Shown in pieces: positions 12,300 to 22,612 of a stretch of DNA of 64,000 bases. A program made the translations under genes and the position numbers. Origin of the DNA: Saposhnikovia divaricata (Eukaryota > Streptophyta > Magnoliopsida > Apiales > Apiaceae); assembly GCA_036435485.1 (NCBI GenBank), contig JAZHRN010000139.1:124001-188000 (forward strand), given 5' to 3'. Positions within the stretch are counted from its first letter, which is position 1; every line of letters begins with the position of its first letter. The notes under the pieces are model-generated. The model was not told the DNA's origin and ran no database searches. It was given only the letters and a program-made list of their open reading frames with translations.

Positions 12300-13660
12300 A
12301 ATATTGTCAACCTCTTTTCGAAAGTCATTCAACTCAAGTGCACGATGTTAAACTAAATATACCTATTTCGATTCTCTCTTGAGGATGCAGCATGCAAATA
12401 ATTCACAAAAGAGTAACATAATTTGCAAATGGAGGTGCATCTTAGTGTACTAGTATGCACTCTGCAGATTAATTGTTTTTTTCTTTTGGCTGAACTGGTG
12501 CAGAATTTGTCTGTTCATTACAATCGTTAAGATGAACAAGGTTCTTAACAGGACTTGCCCTTCAATGCTGCATTAGATGACTATACCTGGTTGTTTTCCA
12601 TGTGTAGCGAATATCACAAACTCAAAACCAGAATCTAATAGCTGGATAACGAAGATAATTCAAAGCTGATTGAATTTTATTTTGAATTATTCATTCCAAA
12701 AATTTTATCGAATAATGTGTCATGATGTATGGCAATTTTTTGTCGAATAACATGACGAGATATATGCCATGAATTTGTTTTAGAATTATAAATAAGAAGA
12801 GTGGCATAAAGAAAAGTGCTCCAAATTTTAAAAATGTTCCAACAAACATGATAATGATGGAAGCATGTTTTCAAACAAATTTAGAACTTCAAATAGGCCA
12901 ACCTGACTGATTTATATAATCCTTATCTTCTCCAAGCTAAAATAATATTTCAAGGCTAAATGCTAAAAGACTGCAAACTTAATAAAGTGGTCAAGCAAAG
13001 TAATATAAATAAAGAAGAAGCCACATGAATGAAAAGGAGCCATGGGTTCAAATGCTAGTAAAACAGGTAGTAACAACTCTTTTAAATTAACAATCATATG
13101 AACAGAAAAACAATCTAACAGGGTATTGTATGTCGCAGTATTCCCTGTGTTGCCTTACTCTTGCATTTTTTTAAAATAAGTACTTCATGTATTTAAGCGA
13201 CTGACATAGTCCATGTAACAAAATGCTGAAAATTTGCAATTTCTCTGAGAAGATCAATAGTTCTGTCTAGTTTTCACTTTTACTGCAATATGCATCCATC
13301 AAAATGTTATATGTATAGCAACTGGGCTGGCAGTTGCTAACAATTGTTTACAGAAGTTTTTTCAACATGCATAGCCAACCTGACTCATTCATTTATACAA
13401 TCAGCATATCTTTTCTCTAAGCTAACATAATATTTTATGGCTAAATGCTAAAGACTGCGAACTTAATAAAGTGGTCAAACAAGGAAATATAAATAGAGAA
13501 GAAGCCATGGGAATGAAAAGGAGCCATGGAGATTAAGGTCATCCAGGAACATTTGATTGAATATCATAACAGGAAAAAGATGTCTCATTTGGAGATTCTA
13601 ACCGAACAGAAGAAGTACATCATCGAGCTTATCAGAGACCTCAACTGGAATTATAACAGG
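12300..13660. repeat. Intergenic spacer with a diverged direct repeat
   Basis: This is the spacer between the convergent UFD1 and PPR genes. Segments 12897-13044 and 13375-13530 are diverged direct copies: both carry CCAACCTGACT, GGCTAAATGCTAAA, ACTTAATAAAGTGGTCAA and GAAAAGGAGCCATGG in the same order. The second copy abuts the PPR 3' end. No convincing gene was seen. Confidence 0.7.
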
Positions 13661-15514
13661 CTATGTCAAGTACTTACTACGCAAAGCAAGAAGAGCAGGA
13701 TCCTGTTCTTTTGATTCAAGTAAGACCAGTAACCAGGACATGGTAGATGCGTCTTCTGAGAAGCCGCAAGCACGCATCTCATCTATGAGTAAACTTGCTT
13801 CCTTGTACTTCTTATTGTGAAAACAGCCGCGGATAAGCGTGTTGTAGGTAGCATCATTTGGCAAGCAATTAATATTTTTCATCTTCGCAAATAGTTCTTT
13901 CGCTTCATCGAGTAACCCTTCATAACAAAATGCTCTGATCATTGTTGTATATGTCTTGATAGTAGGTTGCATACCTTTCGAAGGTAGGCTATCAAAAATA
14001 CTTCTTGCCTTTTCTAGATGTCCATGTTTGCTCAATCCGTCAATCAGAATTGTGTAAATATATATATTGGGGGATACACCTGCAGACTCCATCGTGCGAA
14101 AGAATGAGAGTGCTTCAGCAACTAAATGATTATGGAAAAGACCATGCAGCACGATACTACATGTCACAATATTCAGTTTAAGACCTTTTTTTAGCATACT
14201 CTCCTGAAGGAACTTCTGTGCTTCAAAAACTCTACCGGTATGAAAATAACCTTGCAAAATAGTATTGCAAGTTTCAACAGTGGGTGTCAAACCTTCAAGG
14301 GGCATTTGTCTATAGAGATCAATTGCTCTGTCTACTTCCATCCTCTTACAGTAACCACTGATCAATATATTAAATGTATGAGGTCCGGGCAATATCCCAT
14401 TTCCCCTCATGATTTTGAGCACCTCTAATGCTTCATCAATTTCTCCACGCAAACAATATCCATCCATGAGTGAACCGTATGTGACTACATCAGGACATAG
14501 ACCTCTTTGAATCATTAATTCCATCATACATACTGCATCTTCAACCTTTCCTTCTTTGCAACGTGCATCAATCAATATAGTAAAAGTATGCACATTTGGA
14601 GAGACATTTCTAGTATTCATCTCTCCAAGCAATCGAATGGTATCTTCCCAACGATTCAGGTTGCAGAGACCTTGAATTAATGTGCTATAGGTTGTAACAT
14701 TTGGTGAAATGCCTTTATGGCACATTTCAGAAAATAGACTCATAGCTTGATCCACATGTCGGTCTTTACATAAAGAATCAATAATGGTGGTATAAGTGAC
14801 TGTGTTGGGTATACAACCACCTTTCTTCTCCATAGATCTAAACAACTTAACAGCCATGGGAGTATTAGAAGTTTTGCAGAGACCATCAATGATGGTGTTA
14901 TAAGTAACTACATCAGGCTGAATTTCATTGAACAAAATAAGCTTCTTACACAAGTGCTCAGCCTCCACAGGTCTGTCATGAGAAAGAAGGCCTTTAATGA
15001 GGGTGTTGTATGTAATAACACACGGGACAAGACCACGCTTAAAGATTCCGCCCAATAAGGAAAATGCATAATCAACAAATTTCAAGTGACAACAACAGTT
15101 GATGACAGTATTAAAGGTTACTACATCAACAGGAATGGTGAAAGCGCGCATATCCCTAAACATAGAAATGGCAACAGAGTACTCCTTCATTTTTACGAGG
15201 GCGGCTAACAGTTGATTGAAATTCATAACAGGGAGCAGAGGTTTCATTTTGAGCATTTTATCAAACACAAAAAGAGCATCATCGAGCTTATCGAAACCAA
15301 CCTTAGACTTCTCATAGAGTAATTGTTGTAATTGAGCATCAGGATTTGACGGAGAAGGAATAAAGGGTTTTTTAGGATTAGGGTCATTATGAAGAGAATG
15401 TGAATGAAGAGAGGGTTTAAGACAAGTACCCGATGAAGTCGTAGCAGCTGTATCTATAATTCTTACAGGTTGTAAGTATCGAATGTTTGATCTCATCAAG
15501 CAAAACCTCGTCAT
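13661..15514 (-). CDS. P-class pentatricopeptide repeat protein, Rf-like
   Basis: This is a single uninterrupted exon of 617 aa. The first 30 residues contain several Arg, few acidic residues and many Ser/Thr, compatible with a mitochondrial or plastid presequence. From about residue 90 to the C-terminus there are roughly 14-15 degenerate 35-residue repeats of the form VVTYNTIIDGLCK...A..LF..M...G..P; clear ones begin VVTFNTVI, VITYNTLI, VVTYNTII, TVTYTTII, VTTYSTLI, VHTFTILI, VVTYGSLM, PHTFNILI, IYIYTILI, IKTYTTMI and DATYNTLI. No E, DYW or SMR domain follows, so it is P class. Such proteins bind organellar RNA one base per repeat, and the length, intronless structure and repeat style resemble the Restorer-of-fertility-like clade. 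The target RNA is unknown. Confidence 0.93.
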   Translation of the reverse strand: MTRFCLMRSNIRYLQPVRIIDTAATTSSGTCLKPSLHSHSLHNDPNPKKPFIPSPSNPDAQLQQLLYEKSKVGFDKLDDALFVFDKMLKMKPLLPVMNFNQLLAALVKMKEYSVAISMFRDMRAFTIPVDVVTFNTVINCCCHLKFVDYAFSLLGGIFKRGLVPCVITYNTLIKGLLSHDRPVEAEHLCKKLILFNEIQPDVVTYNTIIDGLCKTSNTPMAVKLFRSMEKKGGCIPNTVTYTTIIDSLCKDRHVDQAMSLFSEMCHKGISPNVTTYSTLIQGLCNLNRWEDTIRLLGEMNTRNVSPNVHTFTILIDARCKEGKVEDAVCMMELMIQRGLCPDVVTYGSLMDGYCLRGEIDEALEVLKIMRGNGILPGPHTFNILISGYCKRMEVDRAIDLYRQMPLEGLTPTVETCNTILQGYFHTGRVFEAQKFLQESMLKKGLKLNIVTCSIVLHGLFHNHLVAEALSFFRTMESAGVSPNIYIYTILIDGLSKHGHLEKARSIFDSLPSKGMQPTIKTYTTMIRAFCYEGLLDEAKELFAKMKNINCLPNDATYNTLIRGCFHNKKYKEASLLIDEMRACGFSEDASTMSWLLVLLESKEQDPALLALRSKYLT

Positions 15515-15662
15515 CTTGATTTTTCCTTTGTCTTAAAATTATCTGGTTTGGCAAATTCGTCTTAGTTCAACTACCCCATTCTATATGTTGTGGACTTGTG
15601 CTTAACCAGGTGACGTGGTGGCTCTAGACCATTTTTCTCCTCTTTGATAAGTTTTTACTTCA

Positions 15663-16532
15663 GGGTTAAATATCAAAATATCAAAATGGTCACTGAAATG
15701 AAATTCATATACTCCCTCTGTCCCAGCTAATTTTTTACAGATAGCTGGGATACCGAGATCAAGGAATATAATTTAAATAATGGGTAATGATTTTATTGTT
15801 AAAATAAGTAACATAGTGGGTGTATAATAGTGTAAAGTGTTGAAAAAGTAGAGTAAAGTAGTGGAGTAGTGGATGTAATAGTGTAAAGTGTTGAAAAAGT
15901 ATAGTGAAGTAATAGATGTAATAATGTATTTTATTGTTAAAAGTTACTATTTTTGGTATGTAAAGAAATGAGTGGGACGTCCCAAAATAGTAACTGTAAA
16001 GAATCCATTGGGACATAGGGAGTATCATTTTACTCATCAATCTTAACGGGGTATCATTTGAATCACTAAAGTCGTTCAAACATGTAACTTTAAATATGTG
16101 TTCAAAAATTAAAAATAATATTTTATTGATTCTGCTTATTTTTCTTGAATGTTATCGCTATCAAATGAAAAGTTGTTAAATTCTAGTATTTAAGATAATA
16201 TATCTAGATTTTTAAAAATTCATTTACTATTTTTTTAATATTTTTGTCATTTCCTTGTTTTAATTAAAAATAAATAGTAAAAAAACTTTTTAAATTCTAA
16301 ATATATTATCTAAAATACCAAAATTTAACAACTTTTCATTTGGTTGCGGTAGTATTCAAAAAAAAATGTGCAAAATTAATAAAAAAATTACTTTCATTTT
16401 CCGAACACATATTTAGAGTTATCTATTTCATATTTATTATGAGTTTAGTGATTCAAATGATATCTTGTTGAAATCGATGAGTAAAATGATATATGGACTT
16501 TACTCTAATGATCACTTTGATATTTAACACCC
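15663..16532. mobile_element. Fold-back (long-TIR) MITE interrupted by a Stowaway
   Basis: The left arm begins GGGTTAAATATCAAA and the right arm is its inverse, ending TTTGATATTTAACACCC. The arms continue for well over 100 bp: ATCATTTTACTCATC and ATCATTTGAATCACTAAA on the left recur in reverse on the right at 16448-16500. A second, inner inverted section pairs about 16150-16205 with about 16305-16345. No transposase is present. Long arms suggest a MULE- or Foldback-like non-autonomous element. A clean target duplication was not identified. Confidence 0.8.
15712..16022. mobile_element. Stowaway (Tc1/mariner) MITE
   Basis: The 13-bp ends CTCCCTCTGTCCC and GGGACATAGGGAG match as an inverted repeat at 12 of 13 positions, and TA dinucleotides flank both sides (15710-15711, 16023-16024), the hallmark target of Stowaway elements. 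It is 311 bp long, AT-rich, without coding capacity, and nested in the left arm of the fold-back element. Confidence 0.92.
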
Positions 16533-16644
16533 TAGAAATGTGCCATCAAATGCTTCAATTCTGTTCCTATTTTGATTAATGTTGATGAAGAAAAAATAAA
16601 TGGTTTACCTGAGTCTTGTATTTGTGACACAATGAAATTATAAT

Positions 16645-16846
16645 GGTCCTGTTTGGCAATTAGCGATTAGTTGTTAGTTAAAATGGATTGAATTAGTTGT
16701 TTTGACTAACTGATTTGAATAGTTATTTTGACTAACGGATTGAATTAGCTATTTTGAAAAAGAAGTTTGGTAATAAACTGTTTGGATTAGCTATTTAACT
16801 TATTCACCTCAATAAGCTATTTCAGTCAACTAACTACCAAATACAC
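16645..16846. mobile_element. Short hAT-like MITE
   Basis: The left end GGTCCTGTTTGGCAATTAG faces a degenerate inverse on the right (CTAACTACCAAATACAC). The interior is full of TTAGTTATTTTGACTAAC-like words. The CTGTTTGG type of end is common in plant hAT MITEs. The target duplication was not resolved. Confidence 0.5.
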
Positions 16847-16849
16847 ATA

Positions 16850-18334
16850 TTAGATAATTTACTTGCTCAAACCTCTGACTTACCTCAGTCATCTAATTTT
16901 TACTCAAACCTCTAACTTCCAAATACCTGATTTATACTCCATTGAGGTTACATGATCTTAAAAGTAGTGAGAAAAAATACGTTACAGATATTTGTAAGTC
17001 TTGTACTTTATTTGTCCTTTATTATAATACATGAGTCGATCGGTCAGTATAGTACATGTAGATTTTACTTATTTATTTTTACTTAACAATACATGTTATT
17101 TTTATTTAATTATTTATAGTTACTAATAACTATTCTAAAATTCATGTGTAGTTAAGATAAGATATAATTACCTAATAAAAAATTATGAGTTATTTTCGGA
17201 TCAATCAGAGACCAATCTTGAAGTTAAGGCCAATCATAATCTTTTAATTTTTTTTATTTAACATTTTCTTTCTACTATACTAACCATGTTTAATTAACAA
17301 TTCTAATTACACTATTAACTAACTTATTAACTGATTTTCATAATATTAACTAACTTATCACTTTTTCGATTTACAATTAATCATAATTACATTATTATAT
17401 ATTACAGGTTAATTTTAATAAATAAATATTAGAACGAATCAAAATTTACCGCTAAAATTAAAAGAGTCATATCATTCTCATCCTAATTTACTCATCTTGG
17501 TTACTTAACAATTTTATTTAAATACAATAATTATTTTATTAAAATTTAACATATCCATATATTACATATTTTTTAATGTCAAAAATATTTATAACAAATT
17601 AAAATTTTAAACTAAAATCAATCAGGATTATATAAATATACAATATTAATTGATTTCATAATATTAACTAATTTACCATTTTTTATTTACAATTAATCAT
17701 AATTGTACTATTTTATGTAACAGATTATTTTTTATAAATATATATTAGAGTCAACCAGAGTTTACCACTAAAATTAAAATAATAGAATCATTTTCTTCCT
17801 AATTTACTTATCTTGGTTACTTAACAATTTTATTTTAAATACTATAATTATTTTATTAATTTTTTTTATCAATATATGAATAAATTTCATCTATAATATA
17901 TGATATTTTAATAATTCAAATTATCAATCTAAATCATAAGGTATAATCAAATTTTAATAAATTCGTCAGTATTAAAATGAAAATTTTTAAAATAAAGAAA
18001 ATTTTATCACACTATTCTAAAAACAAGTTTAAAATTGAAGTTATATAAACTTTTAAAATAATTAACTATAAAAAAATTTAAATTCAACCATTTACAATAT
18101 CATAATGAATTTTAAACCAATTACCTTATTACATTTTACTTTAGAGTAATTTTTAATTATGTAATAATTAATGGGACAAACAAATTTGCCTCATAATATA
18201 TTTTAATTTTTCAAAATATTAAATATACTCTTAAATAGCAGTAGGCATTATTTGATGTATAAATTATCAATTAAAAAAATAAAAAAACATTACAGAGTCA
18301 ATGAAAATATTGTTAGTGAATTATTTAAATATTG
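16850..18334. other. AT-rich intergenic DNA without recognisable gene
   Basis: This is strongly AT-rich DNA. Two stretches around 17340-17540 and 17650-17870 share blocks such as AATTTACTCATCTTGGTTACTTAAC and TTCATAATATTAACTAA in the same order, suggesting an old duplication of about 0.3 kb. Nothing coding was seen. Confidence 0.6.
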
Positions 18335-18531
18335 TTATTTTCGTAGATGTCGTATGCCCTTTAATTGATGAATTATTTATTTATAAAAAATAGTGATTTA
18401 TAAAAAAAATTGCGTTGACTCTGTAATGTTCATACAATATTTTCACTAACAATAAATAATAGTTATAAATCACTATTTTTTATAAATAAATAATTCATCA
18501 ATTAAAGGGCATACGACATCTACGAAAATAA
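18335..18531. repeat. Perfect 68-bp inverted repeat
   Basis: Arms 18335-18402 and 18464-18531 are exact reverse complements as read, separated by 61 nt. A second, smaller inverted pair overlaps it: ACATTACAGAGTCAA before the left arm and TTGACTCTGTAATGT inside the loop. The structure would form a very stable hairpin and may be the core of a young fold-back element. Target duplications were not found. Confidence 0.88.
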
Positions 18532-19260
18532 TAAGAATCACAGATTTTATTATAAATCATTTTTTATAGGTAATTAATTCATCAATAAAATGACATACAA
18601 CATATACAAAAATAATTTAAATTGAACAAACATATAGTAAAATAAATTAAATCAGGGTTTTTCGAGCAAATCTTCAATTATGGTACATTTTTCGCTTATA
18701 TCACTAAAATATAAAGTCATTTTGGCGAGATAAACTAAAAATTTATTATATTCGTGAGTGTTAGGTCCAATAAGTTTGTAGAAGGGGGGGTTGATACAAA
18801 CGGTACTGTTTAATCGAAATTTTTCCGGATAAATTTAATTTATATTTTGACAAATTTGAGCGGAATTAAATGAAACAAAATTCAAGTTGAATATAAAATT
18901 ATATTAACTTGAGGGGTTTGTTACAAATACAGTACAGAAATTATATCAAGTTAATAAAAACAAATTAGAAAATTCGACATGAATTTTTCTAGATTTGTTA
19001 ATAAAAATCAAGATATAGATTAGGAGTAAAAACTCGCTAATAGTACAAGAGTATCAAGTAATCAAGTTCTATCGAATCAGATATTACAAATAAGATGAAC
19101 TTGATTTTCTATGAATTTTACTAGCTCCTGCAAGTTGTGTTCTTGATGAGAGAGAATAACTGTTCTTGTTTTTAGATGATATATTCTGTGTGTTGTTTTT
19201 GTTCTGGCCGCCTGTCTTGATTTAATATAGTCTTCTGCCACTTTTTTTCATTTGTACAGC

Positions 19261-19420
19261 CAAGACAATCGGCAAGACAATCTGTTATTCCAAGACAATC
19301 AATTTTGTACTGTCAAGACAATCGGCAAGACAATCCAAAACCACTAAGATAATCAACTTGTACTGCCAAGACAATAACCAATACAATAGGCAAGACAATC
19401 AAAGCTTACCAAGACAATCG
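19261..19420. repeat. Interspersed CAAGACAATC decamer cluster
   Basis: About eight exact or near copies of CAAGACAATC occur within 160 bp, separated by 5-25 bp of varied sequence. The cluster is inside the putative solo LTR, where such motifs can be promoter or enhancer repeats. Function is inferred from position only. Confidence 0.7.
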
Positions 19421-19709
19421 GTTTTAATGAATAAAAAAACTCGGCAGTCATAATTGTTTGTAAACGAAAGATTCATGAAATATGCTGTTTAAATGGAGAC
19501 CGGTCGCAAGGACACAGAGTGAGAGACACACACGTTTCTTTTTTTGTTTTCTGACTGGCGCATGGCTTCCACGCGCGCCACAGGCGTGTCTCGCACTTTG
19601 TCGGACAAAACCAAAACAGCATGCATACATGACCACTTTGCTGTCTTTCTTTTATATTCTTTTTTCTTTGTCGACCACCAACGTGCACAAGCCAGCCTGC
19701 AATCTGTTA

Positions 19710-20084
19710 GAGCATCTCCAATGGTATTTTGTAAAAATGATCGGCTAAATATTGATTATGTAAAATTTGCTGAACCTGTAACGTGTTTTACTCCAATGGG
19801 ATTGACTATATTGGTTGGCTATATTTTAAAAATGGTATGTTACTATTATTTCAAGTTGTTAAAAATAGAATATATTATTTAAATATGGTAATTGATGATG
19901 TGGAGTTTTACTACAGGTTGCTGAAGGTTCGACAAATATAGCCAACCTATTGTGATTATCTAAATTTTTAGCTAATGGTTTTGTCCCGTTGAAACGAACA
20001 AAATTTTACAACTTCTCTATAAATTTTATTTAAGGTAATTTATGTTGATTTTTACCTAAGGGTTCTACATGGTTGGAGATGCTC
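19710..20084. mobile_element. Harbinger/Tourist-like MITE
   Basis: The ends GAGCATCTCCAATGG and CATGGTTGGAGATGCTC form a terminal inverted repeat. TTA trinucleotides flank both sides (19707-19709 and 20085-20087), the PIF/Harbinger-type target duplication. It is 375 bp, non-coding, and nested inside the putative solo LTR. Confidence 0.8.
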
Positions 20085-21074
20085 TTACTTCCTCCTCTTT
20101 TTTTTTTTTTTTTTTTCTTTTGCTTCTTTTTTATTTTCGGTTTCTTTTTCAATTGATTTAATTTAATTAACTTGATTAATCAATTAATCATTTAAACGAA
20201 TAATGATTAATTAATTAATTAATTAACTAATTAAATCAATTAGACTAATATATTAATTCAAAATTAATTAACATGATAATTAATTTAATAAATAAATTAA
20301 TTCGGAATGAATTAATTTATTAAATTAAATCAATTACATAATTATATTAATTAAAAGAGAATTAATATAAATCTTTTTCTTGAACCACTGAAAGTAATAA
20401 AGAATTACCACCGAATTTTCGTTAACGCTCGATGCACGGTCTGGTTCATGAGCGACTAACTCCAACGGCTTTTCTTTATTTTTGACTCTATGATTTGGTT
20501 CCTTTCTTCTCTTAACATACCAGTCTTGATAGTTTGAACCACTAAAGTTAATGATGAACAACCACTGTTTAATGTTGACACTCGATGTACTGTCTGGTTC
20601 ATGAGTGACTAACCGCAATGACTGTTCTTCATATATTGACTTTAAAATCTGGTTCCTTTTTCTTTTCTCATCTCTCTATTAATTCTTCTGTACTGTCTCT
20701 GTCACTGTCGAAATCTCTGTCACTTTAAATGAATCCACTTCTTTAACAAATACTTCACTGGACTTGATCAGATGTCTGAACTTCTTTCAATGTAGTAATT
20801 CCTCAAGTCTGTAGATTGACCTTGATCTTTTTCTTCTGACAGATAATACAATCTGAGATTCCTTGTGACAGTCTATATACTATTTACTATTACAATCTTG
20901 TTCAAGTTGAGTTGTATCCTCGAAATACAAATAGGCTCCATCATATACCTTTCAGTGAGGAATATGTATAAGACAAAAAGTTACTCATTTTAAGATATCC
21001 CGAATAACTAAGTTGAGCAGACAAACACCCTTCATAAATTTTTATTTTTATGGACTCGTAAACCATAAGTTCCC

Positions 21075-21294
21075 TAGCATCTCCAATGGTAAAATGTAAA
21101 ATAGTTGGCTAAAATGATTGGCTATAATAGTTATGTAAAATTTTAGCTAAGAGGAAGGTATGCACTCCAATGGTATTATCTATAATTATAATTATGTAAA
21201 ATTATACATAAGGGGTTTGTTGGTTCGACAAATATAGTCAATCATATTTGGTAATCTACATTTTTTGCTAAGGGAGAAGAAGGTTGGAGTGCCT
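21075..21294. mobile_element. Related MITE with GCATCTCCAATGG end
   Basis: The left end AGCATCTCCAATGG and right end AGGTTGGAGTGCCT are imperfect inverse copies. The interior shares words with the 19710-20084 element (GGCTAAAATGATTGGCTATA, GGTTCGACAAATATAG). It appears to be a diverged member of the same family without a clear target duplication. Confidence 0.6.
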
Positions 21295-21322
21295 CAATTT
21301 TTAGATAGAGAAAATTGGGTCT

Positions 21323-21494
21323 AAGGTTGTCCTCCGGGAAGAATCCTGAGGTTAAAAGATTTTGTTCCTATAAAACAATTGGCCCCGCCGGGGCAATTTT
21401 GTAAATATAAATATTTTTATAGTAATTTACATATATACCCTTAAATTTATACTGAAAACTTTTAACCTCGCGGAAGAATCCTCCTCAGGCACAT
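21323..21494. repeat. Dispersed repeat, copy 1
   Basis: The segment starts AAGGTTGTCCTC and ends CCTCAGGCACAT, with internal AATTGGC, TTTTGTAAATAT and ATACCCTTAAATTT. A recognisable reverse-complement copy lies at 58678-58867. Near the ends, GAATCCTGAGGTTAAAAG and CTTTTAACCTCGCGGAAG are inverse of each other, suggesting a small MITE. Confidence 0.6.
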
Positions 21495-21832
21495 CTTTTA
21501 GATATAATCTTTTAGATATTATCTTAAAGTGCCACATATATGCACCTTGATGCCATGTAAATAATTTAGGTAAGAATTTTCTACTATTGGTAATGCTCTA
21601 AAACAAGTGAAGCCGAATAGGCCCAAAGTAAGGGAACTCAGGGATTCACGGGAGTGTTTTCAAGGTACCTTTAAGATGATTGGTCAAAATCAAACTAGTT
21701 TCGTTACAAATCTCAGTTTGATAAATCTTTAATTATGGGAATGGGTATTCTTTTCATCATAATTCGTTATCAAAACTTATAATTCGGTTTATAGCATGTA
21801 AACTGTAAAATATGAATGTAACGATATAGTTA

Positions 21833-22050
21833 AGGGATGTTTGGGGGAACTTTTTTCCAGAATAAGTCAACTTATTTTAAGACAAAGTTAGAGATTCCTA
21901 ACTTTCCAACTTATTTTCCAACTTATTTTTGCAACTTATTGAATGTCAAACATACATTAAATACTTGTATAAAAAAATATCAAAATATAAAATTTTTATC
22001 CGAAAATAAGTTAATAAGTCATTAAAAAAAGTTTTCCCAAACAGGCACTT
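21833..22050. mobile_element. hAT-like MITE, family A copy 1
   Basis: The ends AAGGGATGTTTGGGGGAAC and GTTTTCCCAAACAGGCACTT are inverse copies. The interior (CAACTTATTTT, CTAACTTTCCAACTTATTTT, ACTTGTATAAAAAAAT) matches the copy at 40201-40493. It is about 218 bp and non-coding. Confidence 0.75.
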
Positions 22051-22530
22051 AGGGCCTGTTTGTTTCCACTTATTACTGTGAGCTTATGGCTTATAAGTCC
22101 ATAACCACTTATAGGGGATGTTTGCCAAAATAAGTTTTAGCTCAGCTTATAACTTATAAACCCATAAGTTTGAATGTTAAGAATCCTTAACTTTCAACTT
22201 ATAACTTATTCTCGATATACGCAATATATAATATCCTTCAAATCTTCAAAACCATATATCTCTCAATCCATTCATTAGAAAATTGATATGTATATATCAA
22301 ATTTCCCTATTCATCGAGATCTATCCATTGATATCCATTGTTATATATAAAAAAACAATATTTTGAAAATTATAAAAAAAATGTTAACTTATAAGTTCTG
22401 ATTTACCCAAACAATCTACCTATTATAAGTTCTGATTTACCAAACACTCTACTAACTGCTCTACTTATCACTTAACATAAATGTTTATAAACCATAACTA
22501 CTTATTTTAAGATACCCCAAACATACACTT
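22051..22530. mobile_element. hAT-like MITE, family B copy 1
   Basis: The segment starts AGGGCCTGTTTG, ends CCCCAAACATACACTT, and abuts the preceding MITE. The interior, including ATTGATATGTATATATCAAA, TCATCGAGATCTATCCATTG and TAAGTTCTGATTTACC, is matched by the reverse-orientation copy at 40999-41493. Confidence 0.75.
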
Positions 22531-22612
22531 AGTATCACACCACTAGTTCTTCTCATATTACAGTAATGTTTCCGCAAATCAATTTGCATTCTTCTTTAAA
22601 ATTTGACATTGC

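Larger units (their letters stand above)
18769..20954. mobile_element. Probable solo LTR with 5-bp target duplication
   Basis: The segment begins TGTTAGGTCC, ends CTTTCA, and is flanked on both sides by GTGAG (18764-18768 and 20955-20959). The TG...CA ends with a 5-bp duplication fit an LTR. No primer binding site, gag or pol lies next to it, so a solo LTR left by recombination is the simplest reading. The length is 2186 bp, of which about 378 bp is a nested MITE. Internal direct repeats (20385-20490 with 20550-20660) and a CAAGACAATC cluster are included. The retroelement family was not identified. Confidence 0.62.

Noticed and set aside
13526..13714. 62-aa plus-strand frame MEIKVIQEHLIEYHNRKK
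   Set aside because: It overlaps the PPR 3' end and a diverged direct repeat, with no splice or family support.
19448..19882. Overlapping open frames on both strands
   Set aside because: They fall inside the putative solo LTR and nested MITE, and no frame has family similarity or splice context.
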